Assembly (NCBI GenBank): GCA_041650175.1
Contig: JBAZLS010000001.1
Span: 53,948-117,947, forward strand
DNA: 64,000 nucleotides
DNA from: Minisyncoccus sp041650175
GTDB taxonomy: Bacteria; Patescibacteriota; Minisyncoccia; Minisyncoccales; Minisyncoccaceae
Direction: 5' to 3'
Every line of letters starts with the position of its first letter. Position 1 is the stretch's first letter. The notes under the pieces were generated by a model. The model searched no databases and had not been told where the DNA came from. It saw nothing but the letters and a program-made list of their open reading frames with translations. Position numbers and translations under genes: made by a program. Shown here in pieces: positions 8,156 through 16,827 of this stretch.

Positions 8156-9839
8156 TTTTATGTATTTTCAGTTTTCTTAACACATAATCCCTATAAAAAT
8201 CAACTTCTTTACAATGAAAAATAATCGTAAACAATAAATAGATTAAAATAGCAACGATGGACGTTAAGCATAGATTAAAAAATGAATAAAAGACATCAGG
8301 CAAAGAAATTAATTTTTTTGCCATAGGATCAAGATAATTAATCAAAAAATAAAGGGCAGAAGAAGAACCGATAACCATAATTATTCCAGCTGTAAACATT
8401 TTTACAAAAGAAATTAAAGCATCCTTTATTCCAAAATCTCCAACTTTTTTATAAAAGAAATATATCAAAAGCAAAAATTCTGAAAGCAATGCCAGATTAA
8501 AACCAAAAACTAGACCTAAGACTTGGAAATTAATAGCTCCATCTATCTTAAAAACAAATCTTACTGCATCTACTAGTATATTGCTCTCTTGGAAAATCTG
8601 AACAAAAAAATTAGAAAAAATATAAGAAATAGCAACAAATGCCAAGGCAATAATTGTTGGAGTAACAGTATCTTTTAAGCTGAAAAATCCTCGCAGAATA
8701 AGCGGAACTAAACATTGGGCAAAGGTACTGATAAAATACATTCCAAGGCATGCCGCAGTAATTTCAGTTGAAGCAGACCCGAACTGGCCAGACTGCAAAA
8801 TAGTTTCAACAATTAGATTTCTTAAAACAAAGAACATCAATCCGATTGGTAAAGAAAGATAAAGCATTTGAACAAAAACAGAATAAAAAGATCTACGAAA
8901 TCCTTCTTTATTCCCTTCTGCCCAAAACTTCGAAAAAGTAGGAAAGGCAGCCGTAGCAAAAGATATTCCGATAATGCCAATTGGAACATACCTAAGATTA
9001 TTTGAGAGATAAAATATTGAAATAGCTCCAGTACCTATTCCGGCAGCAATCGCAGTTGCAATAATAAAATTTATCTGGCTAGCAGAAGCAGCAATCGCAC
9101 GTGGTAACATCAAAACAAAAAGATTTTTTATCGCTGGGTGCTTAATGTTTAAAATAGGTTCATATTTAAAACCGCACTTGATAGCCGTTGGAAGCTGAAT
9201 CAAAAGATGAGCTAATGACCCAATAACAACACCCAACCCTGCTCCATAAATACCTAAATAAGGTACAAGAAAAACAATGCCGAAAATAATACCTAAATTA
9301 TAAAAAATAGGCGCAAGGGAGTACGCAACAAATCGATTAAAATAATTAAGAACAGTAGAAAGAATTGATGAAATTCCAAAAAATAAAACACTTATAAAGA
9401 TCATCCTGCTTAAAGCGACCGTTGCCTCTTTTGCGCTAGGAGAAAATTCCGAAATTGTTGAAGATATTATTTGCGGAGTAAAAATTAAGAAAAATATAAA
9501 AAAAATAAAAAAGCTTATTAGGAAAAAATTTATCATAATATTTATGATCTTCCAGGATTCATTCTTGTTTTTTTGCTGATATTCGGCAAATATAGGAAGC
9601 AAAGAAACAACTACACTACCTGCAAAAAGAATATTGAAAACAAGATCAGGAATCCTAAAAGCGGCAAAATATATATCTAAATCAGTTCCAGCTCCAAAAG
9701 AACCTGCCAAAAGACGATCCCTGACTAATCCAAGTATCCTGCTCAAAAAGACAGTTACGGCCAAAAGAATAGCCGCCCCTTTTATAGTAGATTGCTCCGA
9801 ACTGATAGCCTTTTTTAACTTCCCAAGTCCCATATTCAT
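8145..9839 (-). CDS. murJ: lipid II flippase MurJ
   Basis: MurJ moves lipid II across the cytoplasmic membrane. The protein has the MviN/MurJ N-terminus (LAVTVFLSRILGLVRDRLLA) and around 14 hydrophobic segments along its length. A longer frame opens at 9887, but that extension runs into the rnpB promoter (-35 at 9871-9876) on the other strand and adds non-family residues. The ATG at 9839 (MNMGLGKLKK) is therefore chosen, giving about 564 residues. It shares 11 bp with lepA. The neighbouring division and wall genes fit the role. Confidence 0.94.
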   Translation of the reverse strand: MNMGLGKLKKAISSEQSTIKGAAILLAVTVFLSRILGLVRDRLLAGSFGAGTDLDIYFAAFRIPDLVFNILFAGSVVVSLLPIFAEYQQKNKNESWKIINIMINFFLISFFIFFIFFLIFTPQIISSTISEFSPSAKEATVALSRMIFISVLFFGISSILSTVLNYFNRFVAYSLAPIFYNLGIIFGIVFLVPYLGIYGAGLGVVIGSLAHLLIQLPTAIKCGFKYEPILNIKHPAIKNLFVLMLPRAIAASASQINFIIATAIAAGIGTGAISIFYLSNNLRYVPIGIIGISFATAAFPTFSKFWAEGNKEGFRRSFYSVFVQMLYLSLPIGLMFFVLRNLIVETILQSGQFGSASTEITAACLGMYFISTFAQCLVPLILRGFFSLKDTVTPTIIALAFVAISYIFSNFFVQIFQESNILVDAVRFVFKIDGAINFQVLGLVFGFNLALLSEFLLLIYFFYKKVGDFGIKDALISFVKMFTAGIIMVIGSSSALYFLINYLDPMAKKLISLPDVFYSFFNLCLTSIVAILIYLLFTIIFHCKEVDFYRDYVLRKLKIHKNEN

Positions 9840-9870
9840 AGTAAATTTATCATAGCTTAAAATAAAAAAT

Positions 9871-9899
9871 TTGACAAAGCTGGACAAATTAAGTAAAAT
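9871..9899 (+). promoter_or_regulatory. rnpB promoter
   Basis: TTGACA (9871-9876), a 17-bp spacer, then TAAAAT (9894-9899). The start point would be near 9906, just where the RNase P RNA begins. It overlaps only the spurious 5' extension of murJ. Confidence 0.8.
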
Positions 9900-9906
9900 A
9901 TTTTTA

Positions 9907-10238
9907 CCGTAATAGATTGAACAATCGCCCTGTTTTCAGGGAGGAAAGTCCGAACTTCCATTCCCATAAGGAATAAAACGGTAGCGGGTAATTCCCGTCA
10001 TTCGCTTACTAGCGAAAGAGATGCGAACAGAGACGCTCTTAATCGAAAGAAAGGGAGCATCCCCATGGGATGAGCTCTTAGGGAAACCTTTGAGATGAAA
10101 CGGCTAAACTCTTACCAGGAAGCAAGAACAAATCTTTTCTTCGGAAAAGAAAAAAGTAGTTCGCTTGAGGTATTAAGTAATTAATATCCCAGATAGATGA
10201 TTGTTTAAAACAGAATTCGGCTTACTAATCTATTGCCA
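9907..10238 (+). ncRNA. rnpB: RNase P RNA (bacterial type A-like)
   Basis: The catalytic RNA that trims tRNA 5' ends. The universal core GAGGAAAGTCCGAAC lies at 9941-9955, and its 3' partner ACAGAATTCGGCTTA at 10210-10224. The terminal helix P1 is formed by AATAGATT (9911-9918) and AATCTATT (10227-10234). Conserved GAGATGAAACGGC-like text lies near 10092. At about 330 nt the length is normal. It has its own promoter and terminator and is the only long plus-strand gene of the window. Confidence 0.96.
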
Positions 10239-10243
10239 TTTTT

Positions 10244-10270
10244 AAAAAAGCAGGTATCCCCTGCTTTTTT
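10244..10270 (+). terminator. rnpB terminator
   Basis: AAAAAAGCAGG and CCTGCTTTTTT pair around a 5-nt loop, with the T-run as the 3' arm. It begins 6 nt after the RNA end. Confidence 0.85.
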
Positions 10271-10296
10271 AAATTTGTTTTCTTTTTAAAACTCGT

Positions 10297-10326
10297 GAGG
10301 CTGAGCCTTCCTCAAGGTTCAACCTC
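10297..10326. repeat. REPIN-like doublet A1 (13-4-13)
   Basis: GAGGCTGAGCCTT, a 4-bp spacer, then AAGGTTCAACCTC, which is its reverse complement with two changes. It has the same 30-bp architecture as 10606-10635, 43748-43777 and 43867-43896, and is the most diverged of the four copies. Confidence 0.7.
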
Positions 10327-10358
10327 AATTTAAATAATAATACCTGTTTACAATAATG

Positions 10359-10387
10359 TTGATAAATAAATAATAATAATCTATATT
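10359..10387 (+). promoter_or_regulatory. promoter giving a leaderless transcript
   Basis: TTGATA (10359-10364), a 17-bp spacer, TATATT (10382-10387). The expected start point falls on or next to the ATG at 10394, so the mRNA would have no leader. Confidence 0.55.
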
Positions 10388-10393
10388 ATAAAA

Positions 10394-10510
10394 ATGAGCT
10401 TTAAGACTATCTCTACTACCGCTGATGTCTTCAATGCAATAGAAGACACAATAAGAAAAATAGACATCTTTGACAGGACTAAAAAAGAAGATCCTAAAGA
10501 CTCAGTCTAA
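10394..10510 (+). CDS. small unknown protein, 38 residues
   Basis: The frame starts MSFKTISTTADVFNAIEDTI and ends KKEDPKDSV; it is charged, mostly helical and soluble. I do not recognise it. Three things support a real gene: a good promoter placed for leaderless initiation, a perfect 7-bp hairpin around the stop codon (GTCTAAG/CTTAGAC), and a strong terminator 20 nt later. The alternative is that the transcript is a small RNA and the frame is chance. Confidence 0.5.
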   Translation: MSFKTISTTADVFNAIEDTIRKIDIFDRTKKEDPKDSV

Positions 10511-10531
10511 GAAATATCTTAGACAAATTAT

Positions 10532-10577
10532 ACCTTCTATTCATTTTAAATTAAAATTTAATAGGAGGTCTTTTTTT
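10532..10577 (+). terminator. terminator of the 38-residue gene
   Basis: ACCTTCTATT (10532-10541) and AATAGGAGGT (10560-10569) form a 10-bp stem with one G-T pair. The loop is AT-rich and can itself pair. A T-run follows at 10571-10577. Confidence 0.75.
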
Positions 10578-10605
10578 ATAAAAAGGTTAAATCTCGAAAT
10601 CAATC

Positions 10606-10635
10606 GAGGCTGAGCCTCGATCAAGATTCAGCCTC
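10606..10635. repeat. REPIN-like doublet A2 (13-4-13)
   Basis: GAGGCTGAGCCTC, spacer GATC, then AAGATTCAGCCTC (reverse-complement orientation, few changes). It is exactly 30 bp long, like the other copies of this family. Confidence 0.8.
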
Positions 10636-10732
10636 GATTATAACCGCTACTATTCTTCTGTGTATAAAAGAATAGACACTTTTACGTATAAAGCATATCC
10701 TAAAAAAAGCTCTTAGGAGATTGAGAGGTCGC

Positions 10733-10816
10733 ATGCGACGAAGTATATCCAAAAAGAAAAAACGAAGGGAAAAACGAGAAAAACAAAGAGAAAAATCAAA
10801 CAAAAGCTTTCCATAA
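10733..10816 (+). CDS. possible very basic microprotein, 27 residues
   Basis: MRRSISKKKKRREKREKQRE opens the frame, which ends NKSFP. It is preceded by GGAGATTGAGAGG, one of the few Shine-Dalgarno-like stretches seen in the window. Its stop lies inside a terminator stem. The composition is like a ribosomal-protein or nucleic-acid-binding tail (bS21-like in flavour, without a true match). It could be a remnant or a small RNA gene. Confidence 0.35.
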   Translation: MRRSISKKKKRREKREKQREKSNKSFP

Positions 10817-10831
10817 ATGGAAAGATTTTTT
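10807..10831. terminator. bidirectional terminator between the microprotein and recJ
   Basis: CTTTCCAT and ATGGAAAG form an 8-bp stem with a 2-nt loop (or a 7-bp stem with a 4-nt loop). T-runs follow on the plus side (ATTTTTTATTT) and a CTTTTG tract on the minus side, so it may serve both recJ and the plus-strand gene. Confidence 0.65.
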
Positions 10832-12017
10832 ATTTATTATTTTCCTTATTAAAATAATTTATTAAAGCCAAACGAAATTTTTCTAAATTTTTATTTTCTA
10901 CTGTAAAACCTGCTGCTGGCGAATGACCTCCAAAAGTCTGTAAAAGACTACTACAGCTTTCCATAGCTTTCACAGCATCATACTTTTTCGGTAGCCTTAC
11001 AGTCCCCCTGCTTAAATCATCATACTTCTGATAAAGAAAAATCGGCTTATCGTAATAACTGCTCAAACGAGAAGCAATTGACCCAAGATATTCTATTCCC
11101 CATTTCGGAGAACCTTCAAAAACAATATTATTTCCCAGCTTGCTTTCTGCAGATAGCTTGATCTCCTCGGTTAAAACATTTATTTCTAATACACGTCTTT
11201 GATTTTCTTCAACAAGCTCTCTAGCCTCTTCTTTTGCAAGCTCAAAATTTGTTTCGCTTAAAATATGATACAACAAACAAACATGATTATCATCCATTGC
11301 TCCAAAATTAAAACAACTATTTATCCTATAGACAATATCTCTTTTTGAATTGAATTCACTAGGATTATAAATAGTAAAAAATGCTTTTAATATAGGACGC
11401 TGGCTATTCTCAATATTCTTTAATCCTTGATAGATATAATCGATATTTTCTCCTCTTTCTGGCATCATATCAGCGATAGTCGCAAGAGCTACAAGCTCAA
11501 GCAAGTTTTCCCGGAATAATAATGGAATTTTTTCTTGAAGTAATTCCTCTGCTAATTTGAACGAAAGTCCAGCATTAGAAAAATCTTTAAATGGATAAGC
11601 ATCACTCTCTTGTTTTGGATCAACAATCAAATCGGCCTGTGGCAATCCTTCTGATATCGGTTGATGATGGTCCAATATTGCTACAACGAAACCAGCACCT
11701 CTCGCCTTTTTTATTTGGTCAAAATTAGTAATTCCACAATCAAGAGTGATAAGCAGTCCTCCTTGAGGATACTTTTCAATGATATACGCCAAAACAGTAT
11801 CATTTAGACCATACCCCTCATTTTTCCTATCAGGAAAATAAGCAGAAATTTTTAACTCTTTCTTTGACAAAAAAGCAAAATTGCTTATAGCCTCCTTTGC
11901 AATGACAGTTGCTGAAACTCCATCCAAGTCAGAATCGCCAAACAAAATAATCTGTTTTTTGTTCAAGACAGCCTTTTTGATCATTTCCGCCAGAATATCG
12001 ATATTCTTTAATTTCAT
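10830..12017 (-). CDS. recJ: RecJ-like single-strand DNA 5'-3' exonuclease (short form)
   Basis: DHH-family phosphoesterase acting in recombination and mismatch repair. Motif I is D28-S-D-L-D-G33, motif II D93CG, and the DHH triad is at 116-118. The DHHA1 domain ends with the nucleic-acid-binding signature FGGHSPAAGF near 366. At 395 residues it is clearly shorter than a typical RecJ (about 550-580): the N-terminal extension and OB-like C-terminal part are missing, and the core begins 27 residues in. This could be a streamlined RecJ or another DHH-DHHA1 nuclease. It lies 35 bp downstream of pgk. Confidence 0.82.
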   Translation of the reverse strand: MKLKNIDILAEMIKKAVLNKKQIILFGDSDLDGVSATVIAKEAISNFAFLSKKELKISAYFPDRKNEGYGLNDTVLAYIIEKYPQGGLLITLDCGITNFDQIKKARGAGFVVAILDHHQPISEGLPQADLIVDPKQESDAYPFKDFSNAGLSFKLAEELLQEKIPLLFRENLLELVALATIADMMPERGENIDYIYQGLKNIENSQRPILKAFFTIYNPSEFNSKRDIVYRINSCFNFGAMDDNHVCLLYHILSETNFELAKEEARELVEENQRRVLEINVLTEEIKLSAESKLGNNIVFEGSPKWGIEYLGSIASRLSSYYDKPIFLYQKYDDLSRGTVRLPKKYDAVKAMESCSSLLQTFGGHSPAAGFTVENKNLEKFRLALINYFNKENNK

Positions 12018-12052
12018 AATCCCAAGATAAAATATATTTAATAAGAGACTCG

Positions 12053-13210
12053 CTAGTCCAAAACCTTGATCCCTGGAAGAGAATCTCCCGAAATAAAATC
12101 AAGCATCGCTCCTCCTCCTGTCGAAATATGTTCAAACTTTTCCTCCATTCCAAGTTTAAAAATAGCTTCAACGGTTTCTCCTCCGCCAACAATAGCATAT
12201 CCAGTATTTTCTGCAACAGCTTTCATTATCTCAGAAGTGCCTTTTGCAAAAAGAGGAATTTCAGAATAACCCATCGGCCCATTCCAAATAATAGTTCCTG
12301 CTTCTTTAATAATGCTTTTAAATTTTTCCACTGTTTCTGGTCCGATATCAAAAATATCTTCTTCTCTTCTAAGTGTTCCAACTCCTCCTATCCTCATATA
12401 TTTTTGATCCAAATCCTTCAATGCCATTACACCATCGACTGGTAATTGAAATTTCGAATTAGTTAAATCCAAATCACCAACAGCTTCAAGTAATTCAGTT
12501 TCATCCTCGGACCAATTATCACGAACACATATTCCTTTAAGTATCAAAATCATATTCGCAATTTTTCCCCCTACTAAAACATAATCTGACTTTTCTAAAA
12601 GATTTTTTAAAAGCTTTATTTTTGTTTCTAATTTTACACCTCCGACAATAGAAACTAATGGTCGTTTTGGATTCGATAAAGCTTTGGTCAAAACTTTTAT
12701 TTCTTTTTCTAAAAGAAATCCAGGATAAGAAGATCGTATTTTTGCCACTCCAACAATAGAAGCATGCTCACGATGACAAGCGCCAAATCCTTCTTGGACA
12801 AAAATATCTGCCAATTTAGCTAATTTTTCTGAAAAAACTGGATCATTTGCTTCTTCTTCTTTATAAAATCTTAAATTTTCTAAAAGCAAGACATCTCCAT
12901 TTTCCATCTTTTCAACCCTTTTCTCGACATCTTTTCCGATACAATCCTTAAAGAATTTTATATTCCCCATCTTTTTATCCAAATAATCAGCAATTATCTT
13001 AAGTGAACATTTCTTATCTTTTCCTTCTGGTCGTCCTAAATGGCTAATCAAGATAACCTTAGCTCCTTGATTACGGAGATAATCAATAGTTGGAATCGCT
13101 TGATTAATCCTATAAAAATCGCTTATTTTTCCATTATCAATAGGAACATTAAAATCACAACGGACTAGAACTTTTTTATTTTTTACATCTGCATCTTTTA
13201 AACTTTTCAT
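12053..13210 (-). CDS. pgk: phosphoglycerate kinase
   Basis: Transfers phosphate between 1,3-bisphosphoglycerate and ADP in glycolysis. At 385 residues the length is normal. The N-terminal substrate signature VLVRCDFNVP (19-28), SHLGRPEG, the hinge IVGGVKLETKI, and the C-terminal GGGETVEAIFKLG and STGGGAMLDFISG (nucleotide site) are all present. It is the only obvious central-carbon gene of the window, in keeping with the fermentative, reduced metabolism of Patescibacteria. Confidence 0.97.
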   Translation of the reverse strand: MKSLKDADVKNKKVLVRCDFNVPIDNGKISDFYRINQAIPTIDYLRNQGAKVILISHLGRPEGKDKKCSLKIIADYLDKKMGNIKFFKDCIGKDVEKRVEKMENGDVLLLENLRFYKEEEANDPVFSEKLAKLADIFVQEGFGACHREHASIVGVAKIRSSYPGFLLEKEIKVLTKALSNPKRPLVSIVGGVKLETKIKLLKNLLEKSDYVLVGGKIANMILILKGICVRDNWSEDETELLEAVGDLDLTNSKFQLPVDGVMALKDLDQKYMRIGGVGTLRREEDIFDIGPETVEKFKSIIKEAGTIIWNGPMGYSEIPLFAKGTSEIMKAVAENTGYAIVGGGETVEAIFKLGMEEKFEHISTGGGAMLDFISGDSLPGIKVLD

Positions 13211-13422
13211 ATTTCAAAAATTATTTTATAAATTATAAGAACAATCCTTTAGTTTGCCTAAACTTTCTATTAGTAACAAGATTATTATAGCAACAAAAAG
13301 AAAATAAAAAAACCAGGATATCATTCCTAGCTTAACACCGTCAACTATAATATGGCTAATAATTTGTGATATTAAAAGCCTGATTTTCAACATCAAAAAT
13401 TATTTTTGCTCAATTTTCTTAT

Positions 13423-15378
13423 TCAATCAAATTTTATTTTTTCTCCTGGTTTTATTACTCCACTTATAGAAGCTTTTTCTAAAGGTTTTCTGCTTTCATT
13501 CTTTATTATATCAAGCAATCCTTCAAAATCTATCTTTTTCCCAGATTTTGTTTCCATTTTTTTAACTTCTTCAATATTTTTATCTTGGACATATTTCAAA
13601 TCAGAACTTTTCTCAATCGCAATATCTTGTCTAGCAACAGAATTTATCTCATTAGCTATTGATTCCGGCGACCTATAAGCAATATTAATCTTTCCTTCAA
13701 TTACTTCTTTATTTTTTTCTTCTAAAGAATCTTCTTTCTCAATATTATTTCCTGATTCACTCAATACGAAGGTATCTTCTTCTCCAATTGCTTCTTTGTT
13801 TTTTTCTTTAATTAAAAACTCATCTTCTTTTTTAACTTCATAACTATTTTTTTCTTTTTTAAGTATAAAAATTTTCTCGTCTTTTTTATTCTCACTCAAA
13901 TCATCAAAAGATTTCTTGTTTCCGCTTCGCCCTTCTTCTTCCATCTTTTTCAAACATGGTTTGCAATAAACTGGCCTTTTCCCATCGGGTTTAAAAGGAA
14001 CTTTCATTTTTTTATTACAGCTTTGGCAAATAGCATCATGCAAATCTCCCGACCTCCCACTGAATTCACGAGTAGGAACTGCAGTATTCATACCTTCTTC
14101 AGTATCACTCGCAATTTTTTGCTCCACTACTGAGCGCGGAATAGCATAAAACCTGCGAGAAGATTCTATTATCTGTTGCTCATTTGAAGATTCCAAGGGT
14201 TTGACTGGAGGCAATGTTTCTGCCGAAAAAGGACGGGAAGAAACTCCGTCTATCATTAATTTCAAATAAATATTTTGTTTAGGCAAATTGACGATATCTT
14301 GGGTCATAAACTCAGGGCTAAACTCTCGTTCCAAATAATCTGCATCATCAGCTCCAATTCTGAAAGTAATCATTGTTCCAACGTTTCCAAAAACAGCATC
14401 TCTTACTTTTTCTTCCATTTGAGCAATATACTGATGAGCCAAAATCAAAGACAATCTATATTTTCTAGCTTCAGATAAAATACTGGCAAAAGAATCTGTA
14501 GAAAAATTTTGGAATTCATCAATATAAAGAGCGAAATCATTTCTTTGCTCTTCTGGAATATCAACTCTCGACATCGCCGCTAATTGTAATTTTGTAATAA
14601 GTAATGCGCCTAAAAGACGGGAAGATTCTTCTCCAACTCTTCCTTTAGAAAGATTAACGATAAAAATCTTTTTAGTATCCATAATATCCCTCATATCTAA
14701 AGAAGATTTTTGCTGTCCGATAATATTCCTAATAAGAGGAGTGGATATGAATTGTCCGATCTTATTCTGGATAGCTGCAGTTGCTTCAACCTCATAACGC
14801 TGGGTATACCTAGCAAACTCTTTTGTCCAAAAAGATTTTATAACTGGGTCTTTTACTTGAGAAATAATAGTATCTCTCCATTCAACATCAGATAACAAAC
14901 GATTAATCCCGAGCAATGTCGAATCAGGAACTTCAAGTAATGCAAGGATTGTATTATTTAAAATATATTCCATACGAGAAGACCAAACATCCGGCCATAT
15001 CTTCTTGAAAACAGTCATTATTCCTCCTGCTATTAAATGACGATATTCAGGACTGACATTTTCCATAATATTAAAAGCAATAGGATTATCCAAATCAGCT
15101 GGATTAAAATAAACAACATCCTTTATCCTATCTTCTGGAATTAAATGCAAAATTTCTTCAGCAGCAGAACCATGAGGGTCAACAAAACAAACCCCCTTAC
15201 CATTCACAATATCCTGAATAATCATATTCTTGATCAATTCAGTTTTTCCCATACCAGTTTTACCAATGATATAAATATGGCGTCGCTTATCATCCTGTTT
15301 TATACCGAACTTAACTTGTTTTCCACGAAAACTAGTTTGAGCAAAAAAAGTAATATTATTATTTTTTGAAATTTGCAT
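13423..15378 (-). CDS. VirD4/TraG-like DNA-translocase ATPase with zinc ribbon
   Basis: Of 651 residues, the first 400 form a VirD4/TraG/HerA-type P-loop ATPase: Walker A GKTGMGKTE (39-47), DPHG (67-70), Walker B ALYIDEFQ (283-290) and the following SEARKYRLSLILAHQY sensor stretch. The tail carries a zinc ribbon (C451-x2-C454 and C472-x2-C475) and then a long acidic, low-complexity region. Family members pump DNA or couple substrates to type IV secretion or pili. It has no TM segment of its own; the next gene upstream encodes a membrane protein that is probably its anchor. No other conjugation genes are nearby, so a chromosomal or competence/pilus role is as likely as conjugation. Confidence 0.85.
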   Translation of the reverse strand: MQISKNNNITFFAQTSFRGKQVKFGIKQDDKRRHIYIIGKTGMGKTELIKNMIIQDIVNGKGVCFVDPHGSAAEEILHLIPEDRIKDVVYFNPADLDNPIAFNIMENVSPEYRHLIAGGIMTVFKKIWPDVWSSRMEYILNNTILALLEVPDSTLLGINRLLSDVEWRDTIISQVKDPVIKSFWTKEFARYTQRYEVEATAAIQNKIGQFISTPLIRNIIGQQKSSLDMRDIMDTKKIFIVNLSKGRVGEESSRLLGALLITKLQLAAMSRVDIPEEQRNDFALYIDEFQNFSTDSFASILSEARKYRLSLILAHQYIAQMEEKVRDAVFGNVGTMITFRIGADDADYLEREFSPEFMTQDIVNLPKQNIYLKLMIDGVSSRPFSAETLPPVKPLESSNEQQIIESSRRFYAIPRSVVEQKIASDTEEGMNTAVPTREFSGRSGDLHDAICQSCNKKMKVPFKPDGKRPVYCKPCLKKMEEEGRSGNKKSFDDLSENKKDEKIFILKKEKNSYEVKKEDEFLIKEKNKEAIGEEDTFVLSESGNNIEKEDSLEEKNKEVIEGKINIAYRSPESIANEINSVARQDIAIEKSSDLKYVQDKNIEEVKKMETKSGKKIDFEGLLDIIKNESRKPLEKASISGVIKPGEKIKFD

Positions 15379-15451
15379 ATTTTTATATTCCTCACCATAT
15401 CAGCTACTGCAATATTTTAATCTTAAAATATTCTTAATTGATTTTTGATTT

Positions 15452-16825
15452 CTATTCTTCAATAGGCAATGCTGCTGGAGGAGCAGCCTTCTTAGTTGAT
15501 ACTCGCTCCACCGATGTAGTTGGAACAACGGCAATTCCTGGAAAATGGAATAATGTTGCAAGTTCTTCCGAAGAAGCTAAAAAAGTAGTCGGAGAAAAAT
15601 CATTCATAAAAAGATTATCAGGAGTAGATGATAATTCTCTATATAAATATCTACTAAACATATTTCTTTTTTTAAGATACACTCTCCTGTGTCTAAAAAC
15701 TGCTGGAGGCTGAACTTTAGTAGTATTATGAGGCTTGAAACGATTCAGATTCTGTGTCGCAAATTGGGCAAAATGGCTAATCACATAAGCCTTTGCTGCT
15801 CCATAATATTTTTCATGTCGAGCAACATAAACAAAACGGATAGCAGAATGAAAACAAGTCTTAGATATTTTTCGTTCTATTGCCGAAATTATTTCTCTTT
15901 CTCCTTGGGTCAATCGGAATTCTAGTGGAAACATTTCATCTTCTTTTTTCTTTTCATCTTCTCCTGTCATAAATCCAGGAAATAATATCTCTGCAATTAA
16001 TACCCATATTCTGATAATCATTGGCAAATCATCAGCAGATGAACCCTTTTTTTCTACAGTCCTTCCAAGTAACTTATCAATCTCTGCTCTTCCTCGTTTG
16101 AAGTAATTATCTTCAGCATCAACTGAAGCAATAGGTTTAGCAATTATTTGCACCCAAAGCTGTTCACCTCTTTGCAGAAGGGTAATATTTTCAAGTAAAG
16201 TAGATAAAGGATCAAAACGTTTTTCATCCTTTGAATCGCTATTTTCTTCAAAAAATGACTCATATGTCCTAATAGGATAAACGTCGCTCCTAGCCATGGC
16301 TTTAAATTCGCATCCCCACATATCCCATCCAGAATTAGGAACGTCTTGAGGCATTGTTTCGACATAATCCGGTACTTCAAAAATCTCCACTTCTGGATAT
16401 TGAGAAAAAAAAGCAGATTCCACTACTTTTCTTGCAGCCCTTGGAGCTCTGACATAAAAATGAGGAACTCCATCTATTCCAGTAATTTCAAAAGATAATC
16501 TTAAAACATCTTTTCCTTCAAAAATTCTTTCCTTCCAATCCGCAGGATCATAGACAGCAAACAATGTATTAAAAACATTTTCCATTGCCCTAATCGGTTT
16601 TGTAACATCTCGAGGCAATTTTATTTCAAGTAAGATATTAGGTTTAGATATGATAAATTTTGTAGTAACATAATCTAAATATCTTGCTTTATAAGTTGGA
16701 AAGAAAAAAAATGGAAGAAAGAACCACCATATCTGACTGATAATATTAAAAATCGCAAACCAATAAGGACTGTACGTTTCCAGCTCTGCTAAAATAAAAT
16801 TTAATTGATAAAATACTTCTTGCAT
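15452..16825 (-). CDS. membrane partner of the VirD4-like ATPase, unknown family
   Basis: A 457-residue protein with an aromatic-rich hydrophobic segment near residues 20-45 (IWWFFLPFFFF) followed by a large soluble domain and a Pro/Ala-rich end (APPAALPIEE). I do not recognise a catalytic motif. It is encoded directly upstream of the VirD4-like ATPase (73 bp) and 2 bp from the sigma4/HARE protein. As inference, it may anchor or cap the ATPase. Confidence 0.75.
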   Translation of the reverse strand: MQEVFYQLNFILAELETYSPYWFAIFNIISQIWWFFLPFFFFPTYKARYLDYVTTKFIISKPNILLEIKLPRDVTKPIRAMENVFNTLFAVYDPADWKERIFEGKDVLRLSFEITGIDGVPHFYVRAPRAARKVVESAFFSQYPEVEIFEVPDYVETMPQDVPNSGWDMWGCEFKAMARSDVYPIRTYESFFEENSDSKDEKRFDPLSTLLENITLLQRGEQLWVQIIAKPIASVDAEDNYFKRGRAEIDKLLGRTVEKKGSSADDLPMIIRIWVLIAEILFPGFMTGEDEKKKEDEMFPLEFRLTQGEREIISAIERKISKTCFHSAIRFVYVARHEKYYGAAKAYVISHFAQFATQNLNRFKPHNTTKVQPPAVFRHRRVYLKKRNMFSRYLYRELSSTPDNLFMNDFSPTTFLASSEELATLFHFPGIAVVPTTSVERVSTKKAAPPAALPIEE

Positions 16826-16827
16826 TA

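Noticed and set aside
9840..9887. 16-codon 5' extension of murJ
   Set aside because: It overlaps the rnpB promoter and adds residues unlike the family; the ATG at 9839 gives the normal N-terminus.
10621..10803. 60-codon minus-strand frame beside recJ
   Set aside because: Arg/Phe-rich antisense of the basic plus-strand microprotein region and of REPIN A2; no start context.
13423..15378. Integrated conjugative plasmid
   Set aside because: Only a VirD4-like ATPase is present; no relaxase, mating-pair genes, integrase or clear ends are visible.
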